From: an uncultured Gallionellaceae bacterium
GTDB taxonomy: Bacteria; Pseudomonadota; Gammaproteobacteria; Burkholderiales; Sulfuricellaceae
NCBI GenBank assembly: GCA_937873435.1
Contig: CALMWM010000075.1
Span: 1-5,966 of the forward strand
DNA: 5,966 nt
Direction of reading: 5' to 3'
Position 1 is the first letter of the stretch, and each line of letters opens with the position of its first letter. The notes under the pieces are model-generated. The model saw nothing but the letters and a program-made list of their open reading frames with translations, ran no database searches and was not told where the DNA came from. The position numbers and the translations under genes are program-made. This document shows positions 1 through 5,662 of this stretch, piece by piece.

Positions 1-91
1 TATTGTCCTTCGCCTCGGCCACCGGAAGAGCGCCGAAAACCGGCAAGAACCCGCATAACGCAACGGTCAGAACAAATTCAGCAAGGCGCAC
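1..91 (-). CDS. N-terminal fragment of an exported protein (signal peptide only)
   Basis: This is the 5' end of a gene that runs off the left edge; 30 codons are visible. Reading from a GTG at 91-89, the protein begins MRLAEFVLTVALCGF and ends the visible part with ALPVAEAKDN. That is a classic Sec signal peptide: one early Arg, a hydrophobic core at about residues 6-21, and a likely signal-peptidase I site after A-E-A at residue 27. A GGGA (103-100) lies 8 bases before the GTG, and the only in-frame codons further upstream before a TAA are not usual starts. The ATG at 128 is in a different frame and stops after 16 codons. The product is therefore probably periplasmic or outer-membrane, but nothing shows its function. 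It is divergent from gcvT, so the two genes share the 92-283 control region. Confidence 0.5.
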   Translation of the reverse strand, partial: MRLAEFVLTVALCGFLPVFGALPVAEAKDN

Positions 92-283
92 GAAGAATAT
101 CCCACGAAAAATTGGCCGCTCCGCGCATAGACGCGGTTATTGCTGCCAGTTTACCAAAAATCCGCCGTTCTTCCCTGCCCGGCAGGGGTAACTTGAATTT
201 AGCACGCCGCATCGCCATGCCGATACCCTCAAGCGACACTTGCCCCTATAATTCCCCATCCGCCACCCGCTAAAGGCCGTCCC
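92..283. promoter_or_regulatory. Divergent intergenic control region, with gcvT promoter -10 box at 247-252
   Basis: This 192-base region separates the exported-protein gene from gcvT. On the plus strand an exact TATAAT lies at 247-252, 31 bases before the gcvT ATG, which would give a short leader. No good -35 hexamer is present at the usual 16-18 base spacing (224-229 reads TACCCT), so an activator may be needed or the box may be chance. Two small inverted repeats are visible: CCCTGCC/GGCAGGG at 173-187 (one-base centre) and CCGCG/CGCGG at 121-136. The gcvT Shine-Dalgarno is AAGG at 273-276. I saw no glycine-riboswitch tandem aptamer here, although such riboswitches often precede gcv genes in other bacteria. 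Confidence 0.4.
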
Positions 284-1372
284 ATGCTGAAAAGAACCCC
301 GCTTTATCAGACCCACCGCGACATGGGGGCGAAAATGGTGGATTTCGGCGGCTGGGAGATGCCGCTCCACTACGGCTCGCAAATCGAGGAGCACCACCAG
401 GTGCGGCGCGATGCCGGGATGTTCGACGTTTCCCACATGCGCGTGGTGGATGTCGAAGGCGCAGAGGCGCGCGATTTCCTGCGCATCCTGCTGGCGAACA
501 ACATCGACAAGCTGACGCTGCCCGGCAAGGCGCTTTATTCCTGCCTGTTGCACGAAGACGGTGGGGTGCTCGACGACCTGATCGTGTATTTCCTCAGCGA
601 GGACTGGTTCCGCATCGTGATCAATGCCGCCACGGCGGAGAAAGACATCGCCTGGATGCTCAAGCAGCGCGACACCCGCGCCCCCGCCCTCAAAATTACG
701 CCCCGCCCCGATTTGGCGATGATCGCGGTGCAAGGGCCGAACGCGCGCGCCAAGGTATGGCAGGCGCTGCCCGGCTCGCAGACATCCACCCAGGCGCTGG
801 TGCTTTTCCAGGCGCATGTGATGCCGCCCTGGTTCTTCGCGCGCACCGGCTACACCGGCGAAGACGGTTTCGAAATCATGCTGCCGGCGCCGGATGCTGC
901 CGCCTTGTGGCTGGCGCTGGCGGCAGCGGACGTGAAGCCGGTAGGATTGGGCGCGCGCGACACCCTGCGCCTGGAAGCCGGCATGAGCCTTTACGGCCAG
1001 GACATGGATGAAGCCACCAGCCCGCTGGAAGCCGGCCTGGCCTGGACGGTGGATTTGCAAAGTCCACGCGATTTCATCGGCAAGGCGGCCTTGCTGGCCA
1101 ACCCGCCGCAGCGGCAGCTGGTGGGGCTGCTGCTGGAACAGGGCGGCGTGTTGCGCGCCCACCAGGTTGTCCACACCGCGCTGGGCGACGGCGAGATCAC
1201 CAGCGGCAGTTTTTCGCCCACGCTGAACCGGTCCATCGCCCTGGCACGGGTGCCGCTCGGGATCCAGACCGGTGCCACGACCGAAGTGGAAATTCGCGGC
1301 AAGCGCCTCCAGGCCAAAGTGGTGAAGTACCCCTTCGTGCGCCACGGCAAGCCGTGCTACAGTGAAATTTAA
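284..1372 (+). CDS. gcvT: Glycine cleavage system T-protein (aminomethyltransferase)
   Basis: GcvT takes the aminomethyl group from the lipoyl arm of H-protein, passes its one-carbon unit to tetrahydrofolate to form 5,10-methylene-THF, and releases ammonia. It is cytosolic. The 362-residue length is normal for the family. Visible signatures are FGGWEMP (21-27), FDVSHM (47-52), GGVLDDLIVY (93-102), where Asp97 is the presumed catalytic Asp, VQGPNAR (149-155), RTGYTGEDGFE (187-197), LGARDTLRLEAGMSLYGQDMDE (222-243) and TSGSFSPTL (307-315). The residue after FDVSHM is Arg where most GcvT proteins have Gly; betaproteobacterial GcvT often differs here. The segment just before RTGYTGEDG looks a few residues shorter than in Burkholderia-type GcvT. 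The start is supported by AAGG seven bases upstream and by the conserved N-terminus (LKRTPLYQTH). It is the first gene of the gcv operon, 54 bases before gcvH. Confidence 0.97.
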   Translation: MLKRTPLYQTHRDMGAKMVDFGGWEMPLHYGSQIEEHHQVRRDAGMFDVSHMRVVDVEGAEARDFLRILLANNIDKLTLPGKALYSCLLHEDGGVLDDLIVYFLSEDWFRIVINAATAEKDIAWMLKQRDTRAPALKITPRPDLAMIAVQGPNARAKVWQALPGSQTSTQALVLFQAHVMPPWFFARTGYTGEDGFEIMLPAPDAAALWLALAAADVKPVGLGARDTLRLEAGMSLYGQDMDEATSPLEAGLAWTVDLQSPRDFIGKAALLANPPQRQLVGLLLEQGGVLRAHQVVHTALGDGEITSGSFSPTLNRSIALARVPLGIQTGATTEVEIRGKRLQAKVVKYPFVRHGKPCYSEI

Positions 1373-1426
1373 CCAAACCTCAGGGGTATTCGGCCCCATT
1401 GAAAATCCAACATCGGGAGATCCTGC

Positions 1427-1816
1427 ATGACCATTCCAGCCGACCTCAAATACACCGCCTCCCACGAATGGGTACGGCGCGAAGCCGACGGCAGCATGAC
1501 CGTCGGTATCACCGACGCAGCCCAGCAGATGCTGGGCGACCTGGTTTACGTCGAGCCCCCCGCCGCAGGACGCCAACTCGCCGTCGGCGAGGAATGCGCA
1601 GTGGTGGAGTCTGTCAAGTCCGCCTCCGACGTCTACGCGCCACTGGCCGGAAAGGTAACAGCGGCCAACGTGGAACTCTCCGGCGCGCCGCAACTGATCA
1701 ATCAGGATGCGTATGGCGCCTGGATTTTCCGCATCATGCCGGACAACCCCGCCGACTTCGACACGCTGCTCGATGCAGCAGGCTATCAAGCCGTGGTCGA
1801 CGCCGAGGGACACTGA
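1427..1816 (+). CDS. gcvH: Glycine cleavage system H-protein (lipoyl carrier)
   Basis: GcvH is the small cytosolic shuttle that carries the aminomethyl intermediate on a lipoyl-lysine between the P-, T- and L-proteins. At 129 residues it has the usual length. The N-terminus contains KYTASHEWVR (8-17). The lipoylation motif VESVKSASDVYAP (60-72) places the modified lysine at Lys64. The C-terminal part GAWIFRI (97-103) is also typical. GGGAGA at 1415-1420, six bases before the ATG, is a good ribosome-binding site. The 54-base gap after gcvT contains only a weak GGGG/CCCC inverted repeat (1383-1397), not a convincing terminator. The TGA overlaps the gcvPA ATG by one base, which suggests translational coupling. 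Nothing in the sequence is odd: the lipoyl lysine and frame are intact. Confidence 0.97.
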   Translation: MTIPADLKYTASHEWVRREADGSMTVGITDAAQQMLGDLVYVEPPAAGRQLAVGEECAVVESVKSASDVYAPLAGKVTAANVELSGAPQLINQDAYGAWIFRIMPDNPADFDTLLDAAGYQAVVDAEGH

Positions 1817-3222
1817 TGCCCTTCATTCCCCATACCGACGACGACATCCGCGCCATGCTCGCGTGCATCGGCGCGGATAGCGTGGAAGAACTGTTCGACG
1901 AGATCCCGGCAGAGGTGCGCTGCGGCGAACTGAACCTGCCCGTCGCCCTCAACGAAATGGCGGTAACCCGCCTGATGGAAGAGCGCGCCGCGCAGGACGG
2001 GCGCTGGCTCAACTTCAGCGGCGCCGGCGCCTACGAGCACCACATCCCGGCGGCGGTATGGCAACTGGTCACGCGCGGCGAGCTGTATACCGCCTATACC
2101 CCGTATCAGGCCGAAGCCAGCCAGGGCACCCTGCAAATCCTTTACGAATTCCAGTCGATGATGGCGGCGCTGACCGGCATGGCGGTTTCAAACGCCACCC
2201 TCTACGACGGCGCCTCGGCGCTCGCCGAAGCGGTGCTGATGGCGGTGCGCGCGCACAAGTCGGCCAAGCGCATTCTGGTTCCCGCTACCGTCCACCCGGT
2301 GTGGCAGGAGGTGACGCGCACCATCGTCGGCGCCCAGGACATCGAACTGGTCACCCTGCCCTATTGCACCGAGGGCGGCCACAGCGTGGCCGAAGCCCTG
2401 GCGCATTACGAGGGGCAGGAATTCGCCGCGCTGGTGATCCCCCAGCCGAATTTCTTCGGGGTGCTGGAAGAGGTCGACCTGCTCACCGACTGGGCGCATT
2501 CCCAGGGCATCCGCGTGATCGCCGTGGTCAACCCGGTCTCTCTCGGCCTGCTCAAGCCGCCCGGCCGCTGGGGCGCCAAGGGCGCCGACATCGTGGTCGG
2601 CGAGGGCCAGCCGCTGGGTGCGCCGCTTTCCTCGGGCGGCCCTTACTTCGGCTTCATGACCTGCCGCCAGGAATTGGCGCGCCAGATGCCGGGGCGCATC
2701 GTCGGGCGCACGCTCGACCTGGACGGCAAGCCGGGCTTTACCCTGACCCTGCAAGCGCGCGAACAGCATATCCGGCGCGGCAAGGCGACCTCCAACATCT
2801 GCACCAACCAGGGCCTGCTGGCCAGCGCGGCGACGCTGTACATGGCGCTGCTCGGCCCGCAGGGGCTGGCGAAAGTGGCGCGAGCCTGCCACGCCAACAC
2901 CCGCGCGCTGCTCGAACAGGTGACGGCGATCCCCGGCGTCGTGCGGCTGCATTCCGAGCCGTATTTCCACGAGGCGGTGATCGCCCTCGACGTTCCGGCG
3001 CAGGAAGTGCTGCGGGCGCTGCGCGCACAAGGCATCGTCGGCGGCGTGGACGTGTCGCGCTGGTATCCCGAGTTGGGCGACGCGATCCTGGTGTGCGCCA
3101 CCGAAACCCGCACCCCGGAAGACATCCAGCGCTACGCCGAGCACCTCGGGCGCATCGTCGGCCGGCGCAACCAGGGGCCGGCCTGCACCAAGCTGAAACC
3201 CAGCGCCGCCAGCAAGTGGTGA
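1816..3222 (+). CDS. gcvPA: Glycine dehydrogenase (decarboxylating) subunit 1, P-protein N-terminal half
   Basis: GcvPA pairs with GcvPB to form the PLP-dependent P-protein, which decarboxylates glycine and loads the remaining aminomethyl group on lipoylated GcvH. The product is 468 residues, typical for the alpha subunit of split P-proteins (one-chain GcvP is about 950). Family motifs are FSGAGAYEHHIP (67-78), YTAYTPYQAEASQGTLQ (91-107), IPQPNFFGVLE (208-218), GEGQPLG (262-268), SSGGPYFGF (272-280), PGRIVG (292-297) and REQHIRRGKATSNICTNQ (315-332). This half lacks the PLP lysine, which lies in GcvPB. The ATG at 1816 was chosen because it overlaps the gcvH TGA, follows GAGGGA at 1805-1810, and begins at the conserved N-terminus. 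The open frame continues upstream to 1399, but that part only shadows gcvH. Unusually, the partner gene starts 215 bases downstream, beyond a structured repeat. Confidence 0.97.
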   Translation: MPFIPHTDDDIRAMLACIGADSVEELFDEIPAEVRCGELNLPVALNEMAVTRLMEERAAQDGRWLNFSGAGAYEHHIPAAVWQLVTRGELYTAYTPYQAEASQGTLQILYEFQSMMAALTGMAVSNATLYDGASALAEAVLMAVRAHKSAKRILVPATVHPVWQEVTRTIVGAQDIELVTLPYCTEGGHSVAEALAHYEGQEFAALVIPQPNFFGVLEEVDLLTDWAHSQGIRVIAVVNPVSLGLLKPPGRWGAKGADIVVGEGQPLGAPLSSGGPYFGFMTCRQELARQMPGRIVGRTLDLDGKPGFTLTLQAREQHIRRGKATSNICTNQGLLASAATLYMALLGPQGLAKVARACHANTRALLEQVTAIPGVVRLHSEPYFHEAVIALDVPAQEVLRALRAQGIVGGVDVSRWYPELGDAILVCATETRTPEDIQRYAEHLGRIVGRRNQGPACTKLKPSAASKW

Positions 3223-3254
3223 TTGAGACAACTTCATTTCGCTATGGCAATGCA

Positions 3255-3396
3255 CCCTCTCCCGCGCTACCGCGCACCCCTCCCCGGGGCCCTCTCCCTA
3301 ACCCTCTCCCGCTGGCGGGAGAGGGGACGATTGCCCTCTCTCCCTTTGGGGGAGGGTTGGGGAGAGGGCTTGCGGGGGAGGGGCTGGGGGAGAGGG
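3255..3396. repeat. Nested palindromic REP/MITE-like repeat between gcvPA and gcvPB
   Basis: A 142-base low-complexity element made of CCCTCTCCC-type units on the left and GGGAGAGGG-type units on the right. The arms nest in mirror order. CCCTCTCCC at 3255-3263 pairs with 3388-3396, and CCCCTCCCC at 3277-3285 pairs with 3375-3383. The 21-base block 3290-3310 matches 3348-3368 at 19 of 21 positions, and the two mismatches become U-G pairs in RNA. Inside lies an 11-bp perfect hairpin (3302-3312 with 3315-3325) and a weaker one around 3334-3356. The left arm also carries a GCGC-TACC-GCGC mini-hairpin (3264-3275) with no match on the right. AATGC occurs on both sides (3249-3253 and 3403-3407), a possible target duplication, though not symmetric. 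There is no transposase, so any movement would need help from elsewhere. I recall similar CCCTCTCCC repeats scattered in several proteobacterial genomes. Confidence 0.85.
3302..3325 (+). repeat. Perfect inner stem-loop of the gcv intergenic repeat
   Basis: Eleven bases, CCCTCTCCCGC (3302-3312), are followed after TG by their exact reverse complement GCGGGAGAGGG (3315-3325). In RNA this gives about ten G-C-rich pairs with a four-base loop. No T-run follows (GGACGATT), so it is not a standard intrinsic terminator. Because its left arm is also part of the larger 3290-3310 arm, the short hairpin and the long outer duplex are alternative folds. Confidence 0.75.
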
Positions 3397-3437
3397 AAAA
3401 TTAATGCTGGTTTATTACACATTGGAATAAGACAACC

Positions 3438-4886
3438 ATGCTGATCTTCGATCTCTCCCAGCCCGGTCGCGGCAATCCCGCGCTGGCACCCGCCGCGCCG
3501 CCGCCGGCCGACGACATCCCCGCCGCCTACCTGCGCGAAACGCCGCCGGGCTGGCCGGAAGTGTCGGAAATGGACGCGGTACGCCACTACACCCGGCTGT
3601 CGCAGAAGAATTTCTCCATCGACACCCATTTCTATCCGCTCGGCTCCTGCACCATGAAATACAACCCACGCGTCGCCAACGTGCTGGCGATGCAGCGCGA
3701 ATTCCTGGCGCGCCACCCGCTGGCGCCGGAGGAAACCGGGCAGGGAGTGCTGGCCTGCCTCTACGAGTTGCAGGAAATGCTCAAGGAAATCACCGGGATG
3801 AGCGGGGTAGCGCTATCGCCGATGGCCGGCGCGCAAGGTGAATTCGCCGGGGTGGCGATGATCCGCGCCTACCACCGCGCACGCGGCGACGAGGGGCGCA
3901 ACGAGATCATCGTCCCCGACGCGGCGCACGGCACCAACCCGGCCACCGCCGCAATGTGCGGCTACCGGGTGCGCGAGATTCCCACCGACGGCAACGGCGA
4001 CATCGACCTCGACGCGCTGCGTGCGGCGGTCGGCCCGCAAACCGCCGGGCTGATGCTGACCAACCCGTCCACGCTGGGGGTGTTCGAGAAAACCATCCGC
4101 GCCATCCAGCAGATCGCCCACGATGCCGGTGCGCTGACCTACTACGACGGCGCCAACCTCAACGCAATTCTGGGGCGGGTGCGCCCCGGCGACATGGGAT
4201 TCGACGTAATCCATGTCAATCTGCACAAGACCTTCGCCACCCCGCACGGCGGTGGCGGCCCCGGCGCTGGCCCGGTGGGCGTCAGCGAACGCCTGCTGCC
4301 CTACCTGCCGCTACCGCTGATCGCCTGTGAAAACGCCAACTACCGCCTGCTCGACGAACGCGACCGCCCCCATTCCATCGGGCGCCTGTCGGCGAATCTC
4401 GGCAACGTCGGGGTGCTGCTGCGCGCTTACGTCTACATGCGCATGGTGGGCAAGGAGGGGATGAAACGGGTGGCCGATATTGCCACCCTCAACGCCAATT
4501 ACCTGATGGCGGAACTCAAGGCTGCCGGCTTCGCCGCAGCCTATCCGGCGCGGCGCGCCAGCCATGAATTCATCATCTCGATCAAGGAGCTCAAGGAGCG
4601 CACCGGAGTGAGCGCGATGGACGTGGCCAAGCGCCTGCTCGACTACGGCTTTCACGCCCCCACCACCTACTTCCCGATGCTGGTGCCGGAGTGCCTGCTG
4701 ATCGAGCCCACCGAGACCGAAACGCGCCAGACGCTGGATAGTTTCGTCGCGGCGATGCAGGCGATCCGCGCCGAAGCCGAAAGCGACCCGGCGCTGGTCA
4801 AGGGCGCCCCTTACACCTTGCCGGTGCGCCGCCTCGACGACGTCAAGGCGGCCCGCGAACCCGACCTGGCGTGGCGCGGCGCCTGA
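3438..4886 (+). CDS. gcvPB: Glycine dehydrogenase (decarboxylating) subunit 2, P-protein C-terminal half with PLP lysine
   Basis: GcvPB is the catalytic partner of GcvPA and carries the pyridoxal-phosphate site. Its 482 residues are a normal length. The opening MLIFDLSQPGR is the conserved start of this subunit and fixes the ATG. Key segments are SIDTHFYPLGSCTMKYNPR (60-78), LSPMAGAQGEFAG (126-138), DAAHGTNPA (161-169), YYDGANLNAI (235-244), HVNLHKTFATPHGGGGPG (259-276), in which Lys264 is the expected Schiff-base lysine, and FHAPTTYFP (405-413). The ribosome-binding site is poor: only GGA at 3424-3426, eleven bases before the ATG, after the structured repeat. Its neighbour gcvH overlaps gcvPA tightly, so weak, separated initiation here is odd for a subunit that must equal GcvPA. 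The gene ends 27 bases before the end of a convergent gene, with no clear terminator between them. Confidence 0.97.
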   Translation: MLIFDLSQPGRGNPALAPAAPPPADDIPAAYLRETPPGWPEVSEMDAVRHYTRLSQKNFSIDTHFYPLGSCTMKYNPRVANVLAMQREFLARHPLAPEETGQGVLACLYELQEMLKEITGMSGVALSPMAGAQGEFAGVAMIRAYHRARGDEGRNEIIVPDAAHGTNPATAAMCGYRVREIPTDGNGDIDLDALRAAVGPQTAGLMLTNPSTLGVFEKTIRAIQQIAHDAGALTYYDGANLNAILGRVRPGDMGFDVIHVNLHKTFATPHGGGGPGAGPVGVSERLLPYLPLPLIACENANYRLLDERDRPHSIGRLSANLGNVGVLLRAYVYMRMVGKEGMKRVADIATLNANYLMAELKAAGFAAAYPARRASHEFIISIKELKERTGVSAMDVAKRLLDYGFHAPTTYFPMLVPECLLIEPTETETRQTLDSFVAAMQAIRAEAESDPALVKGAPYTLPVRRLDDVKAAREPDLAWRGA

Positions 4887-4913
4887 GGATAGCGGCAACC
4901 CGCAGCATCCGCT

Positions 4914-5351
4914 TCAGGTGCCGATGTCTTCGTTCCACAGCAGCGTGTTATGGGCGATAAAGTCTTTCATCAGGGCGATGCAAGTAGCATCTTGCAGCAC
5001 TTCGACTTTCACGCCGCGCGAACGGAGCAGGTTTTCCTCCCCCATGAAAGTGTGGTTTTCGCCGACGATCACCCTGGGTATGCCGTACAGCAGGATAGCG
5101 CCGCTGCACATCACGCAGGGCGATAGGGTGGTGTAAAGAACGGCTTCCCGGTAGACGCGGGCGGGCTGCCGGCCGGCATTTTCCAGCGCATCCATTTCGC
5201 CATGAAGGATCGAGCTGCCTTTTTGCACGCGCCGGTTATGGCCGCGTCCGATGACGCGCCCCTGGTAAACCAGCACCGAACCGATGGGGATGCCGCCCTC
5301 GGCCAATCCTTGCTGTGCTTCGGCGATAGCCGCGCGCATGAAATCGTCCAT
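4914..5351 (-). CDS. Fcy1-type (yeast-like) cytosine deaminase of the zinc deaminase superfamily
   Basis: The 145-residue protein is a small cytosolic zinc hydrolase likely to convert cytosine to uracil for pyrimidine salvage. Zinc ligands are His50 (in LHGE, with Glu52 as proton shuttle), Cys79 and Cys82 (in SPCVMCSGA). From memory of yeast Fcy1, the agreement extends beyond the shared fold: EGGIPIG (18-24), GRGHN (35-39), QKGSSILHGEMDALEN (43-58), LYTTLSPC (72-79), YGIPRVIVGEN (89-99) and the C-terminal EDIG (141-144). Asn39, Phe102, Trp139 and Asp142 correspond to yeast residues Asn51, Phe114, Trp152 and Asp155, which line the cytosine pocket. E. coli CodA does the same reaction but is an unrelated amidohydrolase. 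A stop codon (TAG) lies in frame just upstream, so the ATG at 5351 is the start; a run of nine G precedes it. Activity on other bases or nucleosides remains possible. Confidence 0.85.
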   Translation of the reverse strand: MDDFMRAAIAEAQQGLAEGGIPIGSVLVYQGRVIGRGHNRRVQKGSSILHGEMDALENAGRQPARVYREAVLYTTLSPCVMCSGAILLYGIPRVIVGENHTFMGEENLLRSRGVKVEVLQDATCIALMKDFIAHNTLLWNEDIGT

Positions 5352-5352
5352 A

Positions 5353-5361
5353 CCCCCCCCC
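5353..5361 (-). repeat. Homopolymer of nine G acting as the deaminase ribosome-binding region
   Basis: The plus strand has nine consecutive C; on the deaminase transcript this reads nine G, then U, then the AUG. No other Shine-Dalgarno is visible, so part of this G-run (about 6-10 bases before AUG) must serve. Changes in run length would alter spacing but not reading frame, because a stop lies between the tract and any upstream start. Confidence 0.7.
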
Positions 5362-5437
5362 AGCTAAGCCAGTAGCCGGCAGACCAACCGGCCGCGTACA
5401 ATATTAGGCCATTTGGCTTGAGGATTGAAAGCAAATC
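5362..5437. promoter_or_regulatory. Short divergent promoter region between the deaminase and the 54-residue protein gene
   Basis: This 76-base gap must hold the promoters of both divergent genes. On the plus strand TACAAT at 5397-5402 is a plausible -10 box about 36 bases before the ATG at 5438, with no clear -35. The AT-rich ACAATATTAGG (5398-5408) could also supply a -10 in the other direction. A GCCGG/CCGGC inverted repeat (5375-5379 and 5388-5392) lies just upstream and could be a binding site. All assignments are weak. Confidence 0.3.
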
Positions 5438-5602
5438 ATGCGTGAAGCTGGATTCTTGATTATCGCCGCGATTATCGTAGGGGCGTTCTTTTTGGGGATG
5501 AGCTACAAGGAAAAGGACATCTTGAGAAGTTGCGATAACTTTGGGTCTTTCACGAGCACCGAAGCCCGATATTCGTGCAGCCTGTCTCACACTATCGAAT
5601 AA
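5438..5602 (+). CDS. Small single-pass membrane or secreted protein, 54 residues, unknown function
   Basis: A short open frame not resembling any family I know. The product starts MREAGFLIIAAIIVGAFFLG, where residues 5-21 form a strongly hydrophobic segment suitable for one membrane helix or an uncleaved signal anchor. A charged stretch KEKD (24-27) follows, then a polar tail with two cysteines (Cys32 and Cys47) that could form a disulfide if the tail is periplasmic. Support for a real gene: ATG is the first start after an in-frame TGA (5426-5428), GAGGA lies at 5420-5424 (13 bases away, rather far), a possible TACAAT box lies upstream, and a strong terminator begins 15 bases after the TAA. 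No overlapping gene explains the frame. The topology is uncertain because charges flank both ends of the helix. Confidence 0.6.
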   Translation: MREAGFLIIAAIIVGAFFLGMSYKEKDILRSCDNFGSFTSTEARYSCSLSHTIE

Positions 5603-5616
5603 ACCTCGCCCCCAAA

Positions 5617-5646
5617 GAAAAGCCCGGTGCACGCACCGGGCTTTTC
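5617..5646. terminator. Bidirectional intrinsic terminator
   Basis: A 14-base perfect inverted repeat, GAAAAGCCCGGTGC at 5617-5630 and its complement at 5633-5646, encloses only AC; in RNA a GC-rich stem with a small loop forms. TTTT ends the stem on the plus strand and the mirrored AAAA gives U-runs on the minus strand, so it can stop transcription from both sides. It sits between the ends of two convergent genes, 14 bases after the 54-residue gene and 16 bases after the ADR-repeat gene. Confidence 0.92.
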
Positions 5647-5662
5647 ACCAACCAAACCTGAT

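Noticed and set aside
192..220. Heat-shock sigma-32 promoter (CTTGAAT ... CGCCATGC)
   Set aside because: The left half fits but the right half misses the CCCCAT core, and the position is not favoured over the TATAAT at 247-252.
92..283. Glycine riboswitch before gcvT
   Set aside because: No tandem aptamer core or its conserved purine-rich stretches are visible, and the leader after the TATAAT box would be too short.
137..1813. 558-codon open frame on the minus strand
   Set aside because: It lies antisense to gcvT and gcvH, which have full family motifs. High GC content keeps such shadow frames open, and the translation resembles no protein.
1399..1815. Upstream in-frame extension of gcvPA to an ATG at 1399
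   Set aside because: It overlaps gcvH in another frame, gives an Arg-rich low-complexity translation, and the conserved GcvPA N-terminus starts at 1816 with its own ribosome-binding site.
2188..3255. 355-codon minus-strand open frame
   Set aside because: It is antisense to gcvPA with shadow-type composition; the sense frame fully explains the region.
3255..3396. CRISPR array or intrinsic terminator
   Set aside because: There are no evenly spaced direct repeats with unique spacers, and no U-run follows any of the stems.
2058..3404. 448-codon plus-strand open frame overlapping gcvPA
   Set aside because: Its translation is Arg/Ala/Gly-rich shadow sequence within gcvPA and ends in the repeat; it shows no family motif.
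4914..5351. TadA tRNA adenosine deaminase
   Set aside because: The QKGSSILHGE segment and the C-terminal WNEDIG match Fcy1-type cytosine deaminase; TadA normally has HAE at the zinc site and a different C-terminus.
5111..5632. 173-codon minus-strand open frame crossing the deaminase start
   Set aside because: It overlaps the deaminase in another frame, covers the 54-residue gene and its promoter, and runs into the terminator; no motif supports it.
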